NCBI GenBank assembly: GCA_951804985.1 | Contig: OX638133.1 | Coordinates: 2,066,501 to 2,130,500, forward strand | Source of the DNA: Dryomyza anilis | Taxonomy: Eukaryota; Arthropoda; Insecta; Diptera; Dryomyzidae | DNA: 64,000 nt | Reading direction: 5' to 3' | In this document: positions 24,518 to 37,840 of the stretch, in pieces | Layout: each line of letters begins with the position of its first letter | Numbering within the stretch: the stretch's first letter is position 1 | The notes under the pieces: model-generated | Told to the model about the DNA's origin: nothing | What the model saw: only the letters and a program-made list of their open reading frames with translations | The model's database searches: none | Program-made: the position numbers and the translations under genes

Positions 24518-25225
24518 CACAGTGGGGCAGGAAGTACAAAAAGTTGGCGAAAACCTCAAATTGTGTTATTTTTAATAATCAACATTTAAATGTAGATTTT
24601 TAAAAGTGAGCGTGGTACCTCTCATACAACTGAAATGATTAAATTAATATATGTCGGGGATTACGGAAACTACAGTGATACAACTTTATAGTAGAATGTT
24701 TTTCGTTAATTGTTCTTGCATTGTTCTTGTAATTTCATCTTGATTGGACAAGTGGGCGTGGTACCTCCTATATAACCAAAAATTGTTGAAATTGTTTATA
24801 TTAGTATAAATGATCGGTCGATGAAATGTGAATAACTTCGAAAAGCAAAAAAAGGGTACATTTTTATTAGTGTTTTGAAAAATATAATATGTGTACTAAG
24901 TAACAATTCAATCAGTTTTTGTTTTGATCTTTGTAAATGAAAAATGATTTCAAATAAATATAAAAAAAGTTAATTCACTCCAGTATTTTTTCTTTCTAAA
25001 GTAAGAACATTTTCTAAATGGCTGTATTACACTGCATATGGTTTTCTAATAAACGTTTTAAAAAATTGATCACAAATTTGTTAATTGTTGCGAAAAATTG
25101 TCTGTGTTTAAAAGAGTGTGGGGAAAAGTTGTATACATATGACATAAATAAAAATAAATTAGTGTCTGAGGTCAACATGACTTTTGAGGTTTTCGCCAAC
25201 TTTAGGTACTGGCTGCCCCACTGTG
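24518..25225. mobile_element. 708-bp TIR element beginning CACAGTGGGGCAG
   Basis: The left end CACAGTGGGGCAG and the right end CTGCCCCACTGTG match, and the inverted repeats continue for about 45 bases (AAGTTGGCGAAAACCTCAAA on both sides). CGACG occurs immediately outside both ends (24513-24517, 25226-25230), a probable 5-bp target duplication. Inside, GTGGTACCTC occurs twice. Short frames on both strands are not transposases. It is a non-autonomous DNA transposon of unassigned superfamily. Confidence 0.85.
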
Positions 25226-25230
25226 CGACG

Positions 25231-26204
25231 TAACGAAACGTTTGAAATACATTATACCAATTGTAGACGAAGTGAACTAGAAACGAATCTTAGTCACACG
25301 ATAATAATAATATATTAAAAAGATACCACAGAACTTTAATTTATTGAATTTGATTGAAATAAACATAAAAAAAAAACAAATTCTATCGATAATTTGAATA
25401 GATTTTAATCGGTACTTGCAAAACGTCGGTATGTTTCTATTCGTGAAGAAAATATAAATGTGAAACTGTTCCTTGTAAATAAAAATTATGTATTTCTATA
25501 ATAAATTGAAGTTATCGTTAAAAAAAAGTAAATATGAAACTTCATATATAAGTATTTTGTACTTTTTAATACCTATTCGCATTTAACTAGTTCGAAAAAT
25601 CAGTATTATGTATTCATTTTAGTAAACCTTCACCTCTGATTTGATAATTTTGTAAATGCATCATGGTAATATATGTCAAAACATCTTCCCATGAATTATG
25701 AGTGTACATGAGTCACAAAGAAAAAGTCAAAATTAATTCGAATTAAACATAAATTTTAAGAAATGTCTTCCATGGATAGCGCCCACAACAAACATTTGGG
25801 GGGACCCAAAAAAAAACCTGTTTATTGCATAGAATTGCTGGAATTTTAAATATTTTATCAAATGATTCACCAGTTGTCTCACTAAAAAAAAAACCACAGC
25901 TCAAACAGGAGAAAGTTTTAGAGTTTCACTGCGCAAATATCAGATTATGTGAGATATTTTTTGGCTACAGTGCGGAAATTCAGGTTGCGTTGACAGATAG
26001 ATAGATGTTGGAAGTACTTAAACTACGCGAAATCGAAAGTTAATTGTTTTGATAGTTATTTTGAAATTGTCGGTTCTGGTTGTGAGTTTTTTTTTTGCTT
26101 CTAAAGAAACTCTAAAAATATATGGTAGAAAATGTGCCCATTTTTTTAGTACCACCTATATAATACAATCAAACACTTATTAAATTTTAACATTTTGTTT
26201 TCAG
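25231..26204 (+). other. Non-coding, ends in the acceptor of the first coding exon of gene 2
   Basis: AT-rich sequence without repeats I can support. It ends in TTTTGTTTTCAG (26193-26204), a strong acceptor immediately before the start codon of gene 2. Confidence 0.6.
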
Positions 26205-29200
26205 ATGGGGACGATAGCAACAACTAGTTTAGGCGGAGTACAAATATCAAATCAGGATAAAAAACAGAAACTAACCTGCGCAACATCACACTCAAATGAC
26301 ACAACATGTCAACGCAATCAGCGATTATTTCACAGGTTGCTTGTCAAACACGAAGTGCTAGTTGTGGCGATTGCACTCATCAGCCTTTTGCAAACAACTC
26401 TAGCAAATCCTGTGTTTGTGGACAATCCTAACCTAGCACAATGTAAGTATTTTTCACTCAAAATATGCATATTGGACAAATGGCAGGTGATGAAACACAG
26501 AATTATAATTAAATTTTAAACAAAAAATCAATTATACGTTAAAAAATTATTTTTATTTCAAATTTGCCTTAAAAATACAAATTTTTTTCTAAAAATTCAA
26601 TTATTACTCAAAATTTAAATTTCTAAAAATTTTAAAAAACTAAAAATTCAATTTTTCACCAAAAATTCGATTTTTCACTCAAAATGCAATTTTTCACATA
26701 TAATTCAATTTTTCACTCAAAATTCAATTTTTCATTCAAATTAAAATTTGTTCATTCAATATTAAAATTTTCACTTAATATTCAATTTTTCACTAAAAAT
26801 TACTCAAAATTCAATTTTTCACTTAACATTTATTTTTCACTCATAACTCTATTTTTCACTCAAAATTCAAATTTTCACTAGAAATAAAATTTTTCACTCA
26901 ATGTTCAATTTTAACCTAAAATTCAATTTTTCACTCAAAATGCAATTGTTCACTCAAAAAGCAATTTTTCTCCAAAAATTCGATTTTTCAATAAAAATTC
27001 GATTTTTCACTCAAAATTCAATTTTTCACTCTAAATTCAATTTCTCACTTAAATTCGATTTTTCACTAAAAATTCAAATTTTCGCTCAAAATTCAATTTT
27101 TCACTCAAAATTAAATTTTTCACTAAAAATTCAATTTCTTACTCAAAATAAAATTTTTCACTTAACATTTATTTTTCACTCATAATTCTATTTTTCACTC
27201 AAAATTCAAATTTTCACTGAAATAAAATTTTTCACTCAATGTTCAATTTTAACCTAAAATTCAATTTTTCACTAAAATTCGTTTTTCACTCAAATTACAA
27301 TTTTTTCACAATTTTTCACTCAAAATCCAATTTTTCACTCTAAATTTAATTTTTCTCTCAAAATTACATTTTTCACTCAAAATATTTTTTTTTCAATCAC
27401 AATCCAATTTCTCACTAAAAATTCAATTTTTCACTCAAAATTCAATTTTTCACTCAAAATTCAATTTTTCACTCAAAATTAAATTTTTCACACAAAATTC
27501 AAATTTTCTCTCATAATTAAATTTTTCACTCAAATTACAATTTTTTCACTCCAACTTAATTTTTTCAATCAAAATCCAATTTATCACTAAAAATTCAATA
27601 TTTCACTCAAAATTCAATTTTTCACTCAAAATTCATTTTTCCACTCAAAATTAATTTGTTCACTCATAATGCAATTATTCACTAAATTAAAATTTATCAT
27701 TCAAATTAATTTTTTTTTACTAAATATTCATTTTTTTCACTTAAAATTCAATTTTTCACCCAAAATTCAAATTTTCACTCAAAATTAATTTTTTCATTCA
27801 AAATTAATTTTTTCACTCAAAATCCAATTTCTCACCAAAAATTCAATTTTTCACTCAAAATTAATTTTTTCACTCAAAATCCAATTTCTCACCAAAAATT
27901 CAATTTTTCACTCAAAATCCAATTTTTCACTCAAATTTAAATTTTTCACTCAAAATTAAAATTTTCACTCAAAATCCATTTTTTCTCTAAAAATTAATTT
28001 TTTCACTCAATAATAAATTTCTCACCAAAACTGAAATTTTTAAACTCAAAGTTCAATTTTTCACTAAAAAAAATTCAAATCAAATTTTGAATAACATCTA
28101 AAAAGTGTTTTTCCAAAATTCGAAATTTCAAAAATTAGTGTTTTGTATTTAACAGTATTAAAAAATCCAAATTTTTTAACTGCTTATATAAAGAGTCGTA
28201 ATCACGATAAGAAATCAAAAACATATTTTCACTTTTACTTACTTTTATATTTTAATCATTTTTATTTAATAACATAAAATATTTTCGTACGTTGGCGTAG
28301 AATGTTAGGTATTTTATATGCAGCGTAAACTCAGAGCTTCTGTTAACCACGTTAACACTTGTTTATATCACGTTGATCAAAATAAGGCAAAGAACGGAAA
28401 ACACGAAGCTAGCTCGCTCAGGCATTTGCATGACGCGGTTCTCTGACCTAAATTCGAGACGGTTGTGCCTCACTGGTGTTGTTAATAAGAAAGTTTAATG
28501 CTGTTCGTTTAGTTTTTTTTTTATTTTTTTTTATTTTATTTTTTTGCTTACAAGCTTCTAAAATTTCAGTTATTTGTTTTATAGATGTTCGAAGATCAGA
28601 ACGCTGGAAGTAGAGTGAAAGGGTTGGCAAAGATGTAAATAAAACTTTTAGAAGTGTTAATTACGATAGCATGACCCAATTAGCTTTGAGGTGTGTGCAT
28701 TTAGTAGATTTTGGTATCTTTTTTAATAATTTTGCTTCAGTGGTGAAAAAGAAACCACCAAAGGTTATAAAAAATATAAAAAATAAGATTTTGAACCTGG
28801 TCTCGCAATACCGGACACTAAAAACCCCGTCTTACAATGGGCATGTTTTAAAATTCACCTTCGATCGAAAATATAATTTTTGGCTACGAAAAAAATCGAA
28901 TCGGACTGGTTTACTGAATTTAAAATACATTCCTTTTATATTGGAAACTCAAATTTGGGAATTGTAATAAAGCAATTTAATCGAATTGAAATTAAAATGG
29001 TCTTGGTTTTAGAGTCCAAGTTAGTTTGAACATCCAACTTCGAACAGATGTTGAAACCAATTTTTGTTTTTCTTAAAATCCCAAAAACTCAAATGACATT
29101 TTTAATTTGTTTTCTTTAACCCATTAACGCCCATTACAAAATAAATACATTTTCCTTATCAAAATTTCACTGGAGTATTTGGCTCAGATGATCAATGCAT

Positions 29201-32200
29201 TGGACTACTTGCCGAAATTTTAAAGGTTCGAACGTCCGCAAGATCAAAAAAATAGAAAATGTTTTTCTATACGACGCTACCTCTCGGCAGTCAATGGCAA
29301 ACATTGCCTTGAAAAAGCCTCTCATTACGTCCTCATTTTAGCCCATCAATCAAAGCCTAATCAAATATTTAATGAAACTTAAAATCCAATATATCACAAT
29401 ATAAAACTTGCCCTGGGGCACAATGTGCGTGAAAGGATTAATATCGAAATATATTAAAGATTCTCATATATTCTTACTTTTCTTCCAGTTCAATCCGGAC
29501 GCAATATACGTCATTTGCCATGTATCGTTCGCAAATCCGGACGCTCAGGCGTTTGCATGTTTGCCATCGATTGCATCAAACAGAACGGCACACATCTGGG
29601 CACCTGCATCGATCGTTTCTACTTTGGCTCTTGCTGCCAGATGAAGGTAAGTCAAATAGCTATTTCTCTGTAAAATGAAATGCTAATTCACCACTTCCCA
29701 CCCACAGGAGGAAGCACCGCTATATGCCCAAGATATCAGCGACAACTCAATTGATCAGAACACGATATCGCACTTTGGACCAGAATCAACCACTCTTCCC
29801 ACCAGCGCACTCTTCAAACTGACCGTTAGCAGTCAACAGCAACATGTGCACAACAATGAGGTATCCAAGAATATCAGCAGCACATCGCCGCTCACCACGC
29901 TGATCGACGGTGAATTGAACTTGCACCCAACACTTAGCTCTGTGCCCCATAAGCGTCCGACATCGAATACCACGCATCACAAGACATCACAGTTTGTAGT
30001 GAGAACCACAGCAAGACCGTCAACTATGAAAGTCACACAAACGACTATGGCACCACCGCCGCCACGCACCACCACAAAAAAACCCACGAAACCCAAGACA
30101 ACTGTCGCAGCACCAATATTGACCACCAACTCGTTGATCGAATTTGAGCAACGCATTGAGAGCACAACGTTGCCGCAGAAATTCTTCACTTTCCAAATTG
30201 TCGAAACCACAACGCCAACGACGAGCGAGACCATAAAACATGAGGTTCCGCTGACAACACCGCGTCCAATTCCAATGGTTACCAATGCAGCAAAACCGAC
30301 GACGACAACAAGTACTACCACTCATAAGCCCAACACGGAGGCGCCTGTCAAAACCACCGCGCATCCAAAACCCCCTCATTCCACTAGGCGTCCAGCAACC
30401 ACTAAGAAACCAACACAAACAAAACGTCCAGTCGCAAAACCGACGCGCAAGACGGCAACAAATACAACGCATGCCACGCAGAAACCCACCATAGCAACTA
30501 CAACCATAATAGTGCCACCAACAAATACGCTCGCAGATACTGTGCTACCAATAAATACAACCACATCTACAAGTGAGAAGAAAACCACACCAAAACCCTC
30601 GTCCACCACGACAACTAGAGCGCCACGCCCTAAACCCAAACCGACTGCTGCAATTTTTAAGGTACCCCGACCAACGCAAGTTGTAGAAACGACCACCACA
30701 AAACCAACACCAACTTCAAACAGCTCTTTCGATGAAACCAAAAAGACACCGGTTCCATCAAGACCCAAACCCAGCACCACTAAGAAACCAGTACCAACTT
30801 CTACTACTATCACTACAACAACAACTACTACTAGTACTACAACAACAACAACTCAGCGTCCTAAAAATACGTCGACAGCGACATCTACAACAACCACTAC
30901 CACAAAGACTCCACCCACCGAATCGGCCACAATGGTCCCACCTCAAACCAACTCGTTGACCAGCACGACGACCCACAAACCAGGACTCGTCACATGGACG
31001 AACTTTGATCGAGAGCCCACAGGCAATGCAACCAATATTTCAGAGGAGGTGGAGGATTGGCATCCACGTCCACCACCTGCCGATTGGGTGCCAGTGCCCA
31101 CTATCACACCGGAGACATTATCAAATAAAACAACCATTACAACAGGTATTTGAAACATACGCCTCTTTTCTTTCCTTACTCTATTAAGTCCAATTTTCTT
31201 CACAGCAATGAATCCAGAACTAACGGAGAGCAGTTCTACGGAGAAGATCATTGTCTCGGTTTCTTCTAGTATCAGTGAGTCGGTGACAAGTGCTCCAGCG
31301 GTTGCCGTAACAAGTAATAATATCAGTCTCACCACCACCCCAAGCACAACTACAACAGAGAAAACTACCACAACCACGTCGACGGAAAGACCTACAATTA
31401 GTACACCGAAAACTACGCCTTCTACCACCGAGTCTTCAACTCTAATTGATATGAGTACCGAGGGTATTATTGGCTCCACCACAACCATCGGTTCAACTAC
31501 AATGTACGCCACTGAGGATTATAACGGAACACTTAGTTCCAGCACAGCAGCGCCCACGAATTCCTTAGAGGGCGTGGACTACAAAGAAAGTAAGTTGAAA
31601 CAACCTTAAGAATTCATTTTAATATATGGAAAACTAATCTATACTTTCAACAGTTTGTGGTCGTCGCATGTTTCCTGAGCCGCGTATTGTTGGTGGTTCC
31701 AATGCCGCCTTCGGTCGCTGGCCTTGGCAAATCTCATTGCGTCAGTGGCGCACTTCAACATATCTGCATAAATGCGGTGCCGCATTATTGAATGAAAACT
31801 GGGCAATCACCGCAGCACATTGCGTCGACAAGTACTTTAATAATGCCTTTCAATTAATATTAAGAAACTAATTTCTTGATTTCATTAATTCAAGTGTGCC
31901 TCCGTCGGACCTGTTGCTGCGTTTGGGCGAATATGACTTAGCGGAGGAGGAGGAGCCGTACGGCTATCAAGAGCGACGTGTGCAAATTGTGGCATCGCAT
32001 CCACAATTCGATCCAAGGACATTTGAGTACGATTTGGCGCTTTTGAGGTTAGTTCTGGAATTATTTTTCTTAAGATTCGTCAAAACTCGGGGAATGCAAT
32101 GTACTGTGTTGATTGTAGACAAAGATGATTCTTTTAAGTGATCATAAAAATATGGAGTAGTGTCGGTCGTATTTCTCTTAATTTTGCAATCTCAAAAATG

Positions 32201-35200
32201 TCGGAAGAACAGACAGAGAAACATTTTTCCACAGACATACCGTGCGAATGAAGACTGTATGTCATGCGTAAATTTGTGGAGAGTGAGATACAAAAGAGCA
32301 TGCCTAAAAACCCTCTTATTTAAGAGCCTTGTATTATACATAAAACAATCATATTTGTACACTTAAATGATCTCAGAAAGGCTTCCGAAACGTGGGTAGA
32401 GGGGCACCATTTTATAAGCCCAAAATTTCTCATATCTATGATACTTTAATTACTCCTAAAACAATCGTACTTGCGAACTAAACAGAGCTCGAAGAGGCTT
32501 CCGAAACCTAGGTAGAGGCCCAAAAATCCTAGGATTTATGATCATTTTAAATGTTTCTAAAATATTCATATTTTGAGACTTTTTAAATATCAACTTTGCT
32601 TTATTTTAAAAATATTTCTATTTCTCCTATTTGTCCTAGTCCAGACAACCATTGCAAATACATATTTACGTTTCTTAGTTGAACTTACACCAATGAATTT
32701 TAGGTATATCAATTTTATTTCAACAGTAGGCTTCTAAAGACAGCATAAATAATATTATTTTACCACTCATTTTCTGTGTGCTCCAAAAATACTCTTCAGT
32801 TAGCGGTGTACCTGGAAGGGGTCAAATATCACCTCTTGCAGACTTTTCAAAATCACAGTCAAAATCGTGTTCTGTGACCTTTTTTTTTAATTTACTAATA
32901 TTTTTATACCCTACACTAAGAGTGAAAGGGTATATTCAGTTTGGCACGCTGTTTGTAACACGCAGAAGGAAGCATTTCCGGTATGGAAAAGTATATATAT
33001 ATTCTTGATCAGCATGACCTCCCGACTCGATTTAGCGATGTTCGTCTGTCTGTCTGTCTGTTAAAATCCCTACTACTTAAAAATTGAAGAGTAAGATGAA
33101 TGAAACTCATAATTTAGATTACTTATATACCTACTCTGTATGTGCGAAAAAATTGGCTTCATCGGTCCATTGTGACCTGTGATCTGATCATTAATATTCA
33201 AATACCTCATATAAAATTTACATCTACAGATCAATTTTATTGTATACGAGCTTATGTAAACTTTTTGGTCAAATATATATTGACTTCATGCTCAAATTGT
33301 GGGTCCCAAAAAAAAACCAAATTCGGTACACCTACCAATTTAGTAAATATGGATATCAAATGAATTGAAATTCTACAGCGATTGAAAGATTGTAATTATT
33401 TTCTGGATTCGTATATCCTGGTGACCTATATACCACTTTGAATAGTAAGCACACATATGAGTAGGGTATTTATATTCGGCTTAGACCGACTATAATTTTG
33501 ATGATCCAAACTATCATAATTACACCTATTATAAAATGTCCCTACTTTAAAATTTCCCATGTGATCTAACCTTCCCAACTGATTTTTTAATTTCTTTTTT
33601 TATTGTTACTTTTTTAGATATTATTGCATTATAATTACTTGGAAGACATACTGAATTTAAATCAATACAGTTTCGAAAAACAGTCTACGAATTATATACG
33701 CATTATTTGCAGCGTGTAAAGCAATTTCGTGACTATGGCGCCACCTAGTGCCTTTTCAGTTTACTAGCGACATGTTTAGCATAGACGCAATCCGTCTGAC
33801 CTTTAGACCTATCACAGAACTAGTCTTCTAGATTCTGTCTTTAGTCGGTACCCATATTACCGATCGCGTGATAGGTAGTTTTAAAGTAATGGACACCTTC
33901 TCCCCGCAAGGTTATGAGTTGTATTTTGCAGAGCTCTTGAGCTCTAGATTCTTAAACATACAACTTTTATAAGTTCATTTTCAAAATAAAAAATATTCAA
34001 ATTTTGGATAAAAAAGCTAGGTTCATAGTTAATTTAAAATCTGTTCTGTAACTGAAAAAAAAATCTTCAAAGCTCCTAAAACCTCGAATCATTTCATCTA
34101 CAATCCCAATCGGAAACAAAAGTTAAGTCTAAAAGGATCTAGTTATAAAACTACTGCAGAATGAAGAAGTTAAATAAAAACTCATGATATAGTTCTGTAC
34201 TAGTTCAGAACTAGTCATATTTTCCACTGGGATTACCAAGATATAACAACAAGATATAACTAAATTGACTTCAAAGCGGTACGACCTCAAAAATCAACAG
34301 AACTTATACTGTATTAAATTGAGAATAAAATTCCAATAAAAACAGTAGAGAATAAGACAGTACAGTTAAAATTACCTGTGAGCCTTAGTAAATATTAAAC
34401 AACAATATAACAGAAAATATATTAACAGTCTATATTAGATATAGTAATTTAGTCTAGTAGTTTCAGTATAATCCCTAGTAGAAATTTTGGTAGGGCCATG
34501 GTCATGAAGTGATCATGTCATTATTTGAGGTGATCGGGATATGACGAGGCCCATAATGTCCTTGTAACGCAGTGTCCTGATTATGTACTGACCTCAGGTC
34601 ATGATCATGTACTGATCGGGCAATTCCCCATTTTAATATTTACCCGACAATTGCCTTGTCTGAGCCCGAGCATAATAGGGTTTCTCTCATTAATCTCGAT
34701 CATTGCCTGATACTAATTTCGTTATGAGGAACAAATAATGTAGCTATGATCGGGAACATTGACTGTTTAGATAATGCAAACCCTGCTATGGTAAGCATGA
34801 TAAGGGCATGCAAAGGCAATGATCATATTTTCTCTAATAGGGCTTACCCAACGAAAACCCGATCATTTCCCGATGGCGCATCGGGCAAATTTCTACTAGG
34901 GATGTGATTTCCTTTTCTATCTATAAATATGATTTTGAAAACACTTATAAACTCTTTTATTCTTTCATACCATTTAGATTCTACGAACCCGTCGTTTTCC
35001 AGCCCAACATCATTCCGGTATGTGTGCCCGACAGTGATCAAAACTTCATTGGTCAGACAGCTTTCGTTACGGGCTGGGGCCGCTTGTACGAGGATGGTCC
35101 ATTACCCAGCGTATTGCAGGAGGTGGCTGTACCGGTTATCAACAATACAATCTGTGAAACCATGTACCGATCGGCGGGTTATATCGAACACATACCGCAC

Positions 35201-35472
35201 ATATTCATTTGTGCCGGTTGGAAAAAGGGAGGATACGATTCTTGCGAAGGTTTGCGTCTAAAATCCGTTATAAACTATAATTATTTCATGTATATGTTTT
35301 GTCTACAGGTGACTCGGGCGGTCCAATGGTACTGCAACGCGAAGACGACAAACGTTTCCAACTGGGCGGCGTTATATCATGGGGCATTGGCTGTGCCGAG
35401 CCAAACCAACCGGGTGTCTATACGCGCATTTCAGAGTTTCGAGACTGGATCAACCAAATTTTGCAGTTTTAG
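26205..35472 (+). CDS. flz: Filzig-like mosaic serine protease (complete, eight coding exons)
   Basis: Exons: 26205-26442, 29489-29646, 29708-31145, 31206-31589, 31654-31831, 31895-32047, 34978-35249, 35309-35472. They total 2985 bases (994 codons plus TAG) and all phases agree. The ATG abuts an acceptor, so an upstream 5' UTR exon exists. Residues 51-66 are hydrophobic (anchor or signal). A six-cysteine knot spans Cys91-Cys129. Residues 133-739 are Thr/Pro/Ser/Lys-rich and mucin-like. The trypsin domain follows activation site EPR750|IVGG, with His795, Asp845 and Ser943; Asp937 predicts cleavage after Arg/Lys. Cys741 and the Cys in PVCVP likely bridge the chains. In flies, filzig acts in a matriptase/prostasin-like cascade on apical matrix. 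The flz assignment rests on remembered similarity; Stubble or lintless-type paralogues are alternatives. Confidence 0.9.
26640..28075. repeat. 18-19-bp satellite, 1.4 kb, in gene 2 intron 1
   Basis: About 75 degenerate units of TTTTTCACTCAAAATTCAA with point changes and one-base indels. It is the same family as 41080-41740 but in the opposite orientation (TTGAATTTTTAGTGAAAAA there). Open frames through it are artefacts of the period. It lies in the 3-kb intron between the anchor exon and the knot exon. Confidence 0.95.
28076..29180. other. Gene 2 intron, no recognised feature
   Basis: This continues the intron after the satellite. A 98-codon open frame at 28671-28967 has a plausible mixed composition but no domain I know and no splice evidence, so I do not call it a gene. 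Confidence 0.5.
29181..29345 (+). mobile_element. Decayed 5' part of SINE family 1
   Basis: It shares CTCAGATGATCAATGCATTGG, a B-box-like GGTTCGAACG, TTTTTCTATACGACGCTACC and TCGGCAGTCAATGGCAAAC with the full copies, then breaks off. The loss of the 3' body and tail is unusual for retroposed SINEs and suggests a later deletion. Confidence 0.6.
32906..33580 (+). repeat. 700-bp interspersed repeat, copy B
   Basis: It begins ATACCCTACACTAAGAGTG and includes TTCTTGATCAGCATGACC, GTCTGTCTGTCT, TCCATTGTGACCTGTGATC and a terminal CCCATGTGATCTAACC. It is close to copy C at 38156-38832 apart from the microsatellite length. It lies inside a gene 2 intron in sense orientation. Confidence 0.8.
34473..34901. 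mobile_element. 429-bp MITE with perfect 15-bp TIR
   Basis: CCCTAGTAGAAATTT (34473-34487) and AAATTTCTACTAGGG (34887-34901) are exact reverse complements. The interior is rich in GATCAT, ATGATCGG and TCGGGTTT-type words. Only a 2-bp AT flank is shared. Fragments of the family appear near 5.9, 13.4, 53.4, 57.96 and 58.5 kb. It sits 76 bases upstream of the exon at 34978, so it lies close to the branch point and acceptor. Confidence 0.85.
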
Positions 35473-35760
35473 TTAGATAATATTACAGAAATTTTATGCA
35501 ATCGAATATGTTTAGTGTAACCTTCTGAACGAGGACATGGGAACTATGCTACTTCGGCAGATGTCCCGAGGCAATAACAAAACGTAATATGTACATTTCA
35601 TTTAATTTTATTACATGATCCAGAAACCATTTGTTCTTTGGTTATAACGATCTTAATGGACTCATCCTATTTTGATAGGGCTGTCCTTTTATAACCTCAG
35701 CAACGAATTTAGGTTTCATCAATTAACATTATTTATTTATTTATGCATTTTTATGTGATC

Positions 35761-36074
35761 ATTAAAGACAAACTAAATTACTAATTAATAATTTAATATA
35801 AACCAATTACAAAAATTGTATTTATTGTTCAACGATGTCCATTTGTATGCATTGTCCATGCAAATGCTTCTTATTTAAATACATTTAATTAATTACTTAA
35901 TTTTAATTACTCAAAATAATTATGTAAGTTATGTAAATAGTATGTAAAATGTTTGCACTATAAATGCAGTGCATTGTTTCTTTAATTATAACATTATAAT
36001 ATTTTTTTTATTTTATTTAAAACTATTTCTAAAATGTCGATTATTCGTTTGCATTTATTTTTACATGCAATAAA
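35761..36074 (+). terminator. Candidate polyadenylation signals of gene 2
   Basis: ATTAAA at 35761-35766 and AATAAA at 36069-36074 are the plausible signals after the stop at 35472. The 3' UTR would be about 300 or 600 bases. Sequence alone does not choose between them. Confidence 0.4.
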
Positions 36075-37505
36075 TATTTTAAACAAACAATATATTTATT
36101 TCACTTTTATTTAAACTTAAAATTAATCATTACAAAATTGAATTATGCTGTATAAATGAAAATTTTCCATCAATACAAATACCATTAAAATTTCAAATTT
36201 CCACAAAAACCATAATTTGTTCAAATTTCCAAATTAAAATTTCCAAATGTCCCAACTATATTTTTGTATAGGCATTAAAAAAACAATGAATATTCCATTT
36301 TCAGATTTTTTTAAATCACTTATGTTGTAGTTTATGAACCAGGCTATTTTGAAAACAGCGGCTGTTTTTCAAAATATCTGTCTATTTTCAAAATTTGAGA
36401 AATGTATGATTCATGTCTGGAATGAAAACCAAAAACAGACTAGTTGATAAAGTAAAAAAGCTGACGCTAAAATTGTAGCGGCTGTTTTGAAATAGCCACT
36501 GTTTTCAAAAGTACAGCATTAGAGTTTTTTTAATATCCACTTCTTTATGCAAATTCCAATATTCGTAACATGACTAACTTATGTAATTAAAACTCAACAT
36601 CTACGTAAGATACCAAAAAGTAGCTTTGCAATACTTTTTAAATTATTGAAATCTGTTAATAAAAACCAGAGTTAAAGGTCATATACGACAAAAAAATACA
36701 AATTTTACAAAAATTTAAAATATCATATCATCATTTTGATATGATCAATAAAAATTGTCTACTTTAAATAATAAAATGTTTAACGGAGACATTCCCAAAA
36801 CAAATCAATCAAATTAAGTTAACTTGGATTTTGGATAAATTTATATATGAAAGCGTATCTAGAAATGAATGTTTGAACTGTTGTGGTTCAAAGTAACCAA
36901 AAATGAACAAGAAATCCTTTTGGATGGTTGTCAATATTGAAATATCTCTTAATTAAGAAACCTCGCCGAGGATATTATAAATATTAGTGCCAAATTTCAA
37001 GATGATATTTTGATGGCGTCATATTTGTTCTTTTTAACCAATTTCAATTCAAAGAATTTTGCCCTACCCACGGAGGACTTCGAAGCTTTCTCGAATAACT
37101 TCGATAAAAAATTGAATTCGATCTCGTTACTTTATCAATTCTATTTTTGAAAATTTCTCGTTTTTTTTTGATTTTTTTTGATTTTTTTTGACAAGCTACG
37201 ATGTTTAAACATTTATCACATTTTTTTCTATATCATTTCGATTTCGAAAAATGTCTCGTATATAGAAAACTCTGAAAGAACGAATCGACCTCCTCAAATT
37301 TGACGTCTGATATCGTATGATTTCTCCGCTTACTGGCATTGATCTCATAACGATATCGAAACGAATGGCAACTGGGTATATGTGTGGGATGTCTATATTA
37401 TTTTTGGTGTCGCTCCGTGTTACTTTTTTCGAAATATGCATTGGGCATTTTTATGGGCCACTATCTCCAAAGATACAAAAATGGTAGCGAAAATCAATTT
37501 ATGGT
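36075..37505. other. Intergenic, with TCGATATC-type repeat
   Basis: No gene is seen. 36340-36520 has a dyad (GGCTGTTTTTCAAAATA / TGTTTTGAAATAGCC). 37080-37380 is a diverged copy of the 21590-21940 repeat: TCGAATAACTTCGA, CTCGTTACTTTATC, GACAAGCTACGATG and CATTGATCTCATAACG appear in the same order. Confidence 0.55.
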
Positions 37506-37509
37506 TCTT

Positions 37510-37840
37510 TTTATTTTAGGTCACCACAAGTTATTTTTATATACTTGATCATGAATTAACTTCAATCAGTAAATTGCAATGGTATCGAGGAATATTAACA
37601 TAAATTGGCCATCACAATTAACCAATCACATTTTCAATACCATTTTCAGGGCTTCATTGATCTAGCTTGTCGGATTTTCCTGTAATCGAGATTTCAACAG
37701 ACAGCTATACGAGATAAATAGACTCTAAACATGCCGCTGATCAATAATATATTTACTTTTCCATATCAGCCACGCCTTTTTCTAGATGTTACAAACGCAT
37801 AGCCAAAACGATTATAACCTTTCACTATTAGTGTAGGTCA
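37510..37840 (-). repeat. 700-bp interspersed repeat, copy D (decayed, partial)
   Basis: The reverse complement shows CTACACTAATAGTGAAAGG, TTTGTAACATCTAGAA and TATTGATCAGCGGCATG, but the GTCT tract and the far end are gone. It lies about 320 bases from copy C in opposite orientation. Confidence 0.6.

Larger units (their letters stand above)
32048..34977 (+). other. Gene 2 intron 6 (2.9 kb) between the catalytic Asp and the next exon
   Basis: The donor is at 32048 (GAG|GTTAGT) and the acceptor TTTAG at 34973-34977. The frame rejoins exactly (LALLR|FYEP). It contains repeat copy B (32906-33580) and a 429-bp MITE. The retained reading past the donor (to 32141) is intronic. Confidence 0.85.

Noticed and set aside
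26684..27185. Two open frames of 65 and 94 codons in the satellite
   Set aside because: They are Phe/Ser/Asn/Lys repeats generated by the 19-bp period.
28671..28967. 98-codon frame as a gene inside gene 2's intron
   Set aside because: No domain, no splice or promoter signals, and length is compatible with chance.
29977..30976. Several long frames opposite or overlapping the Thr-rich exon
   Set aside because: They are shadows of ACN-repeat codons (Val-rich antisense, Gln/Arg-rich in another frame).
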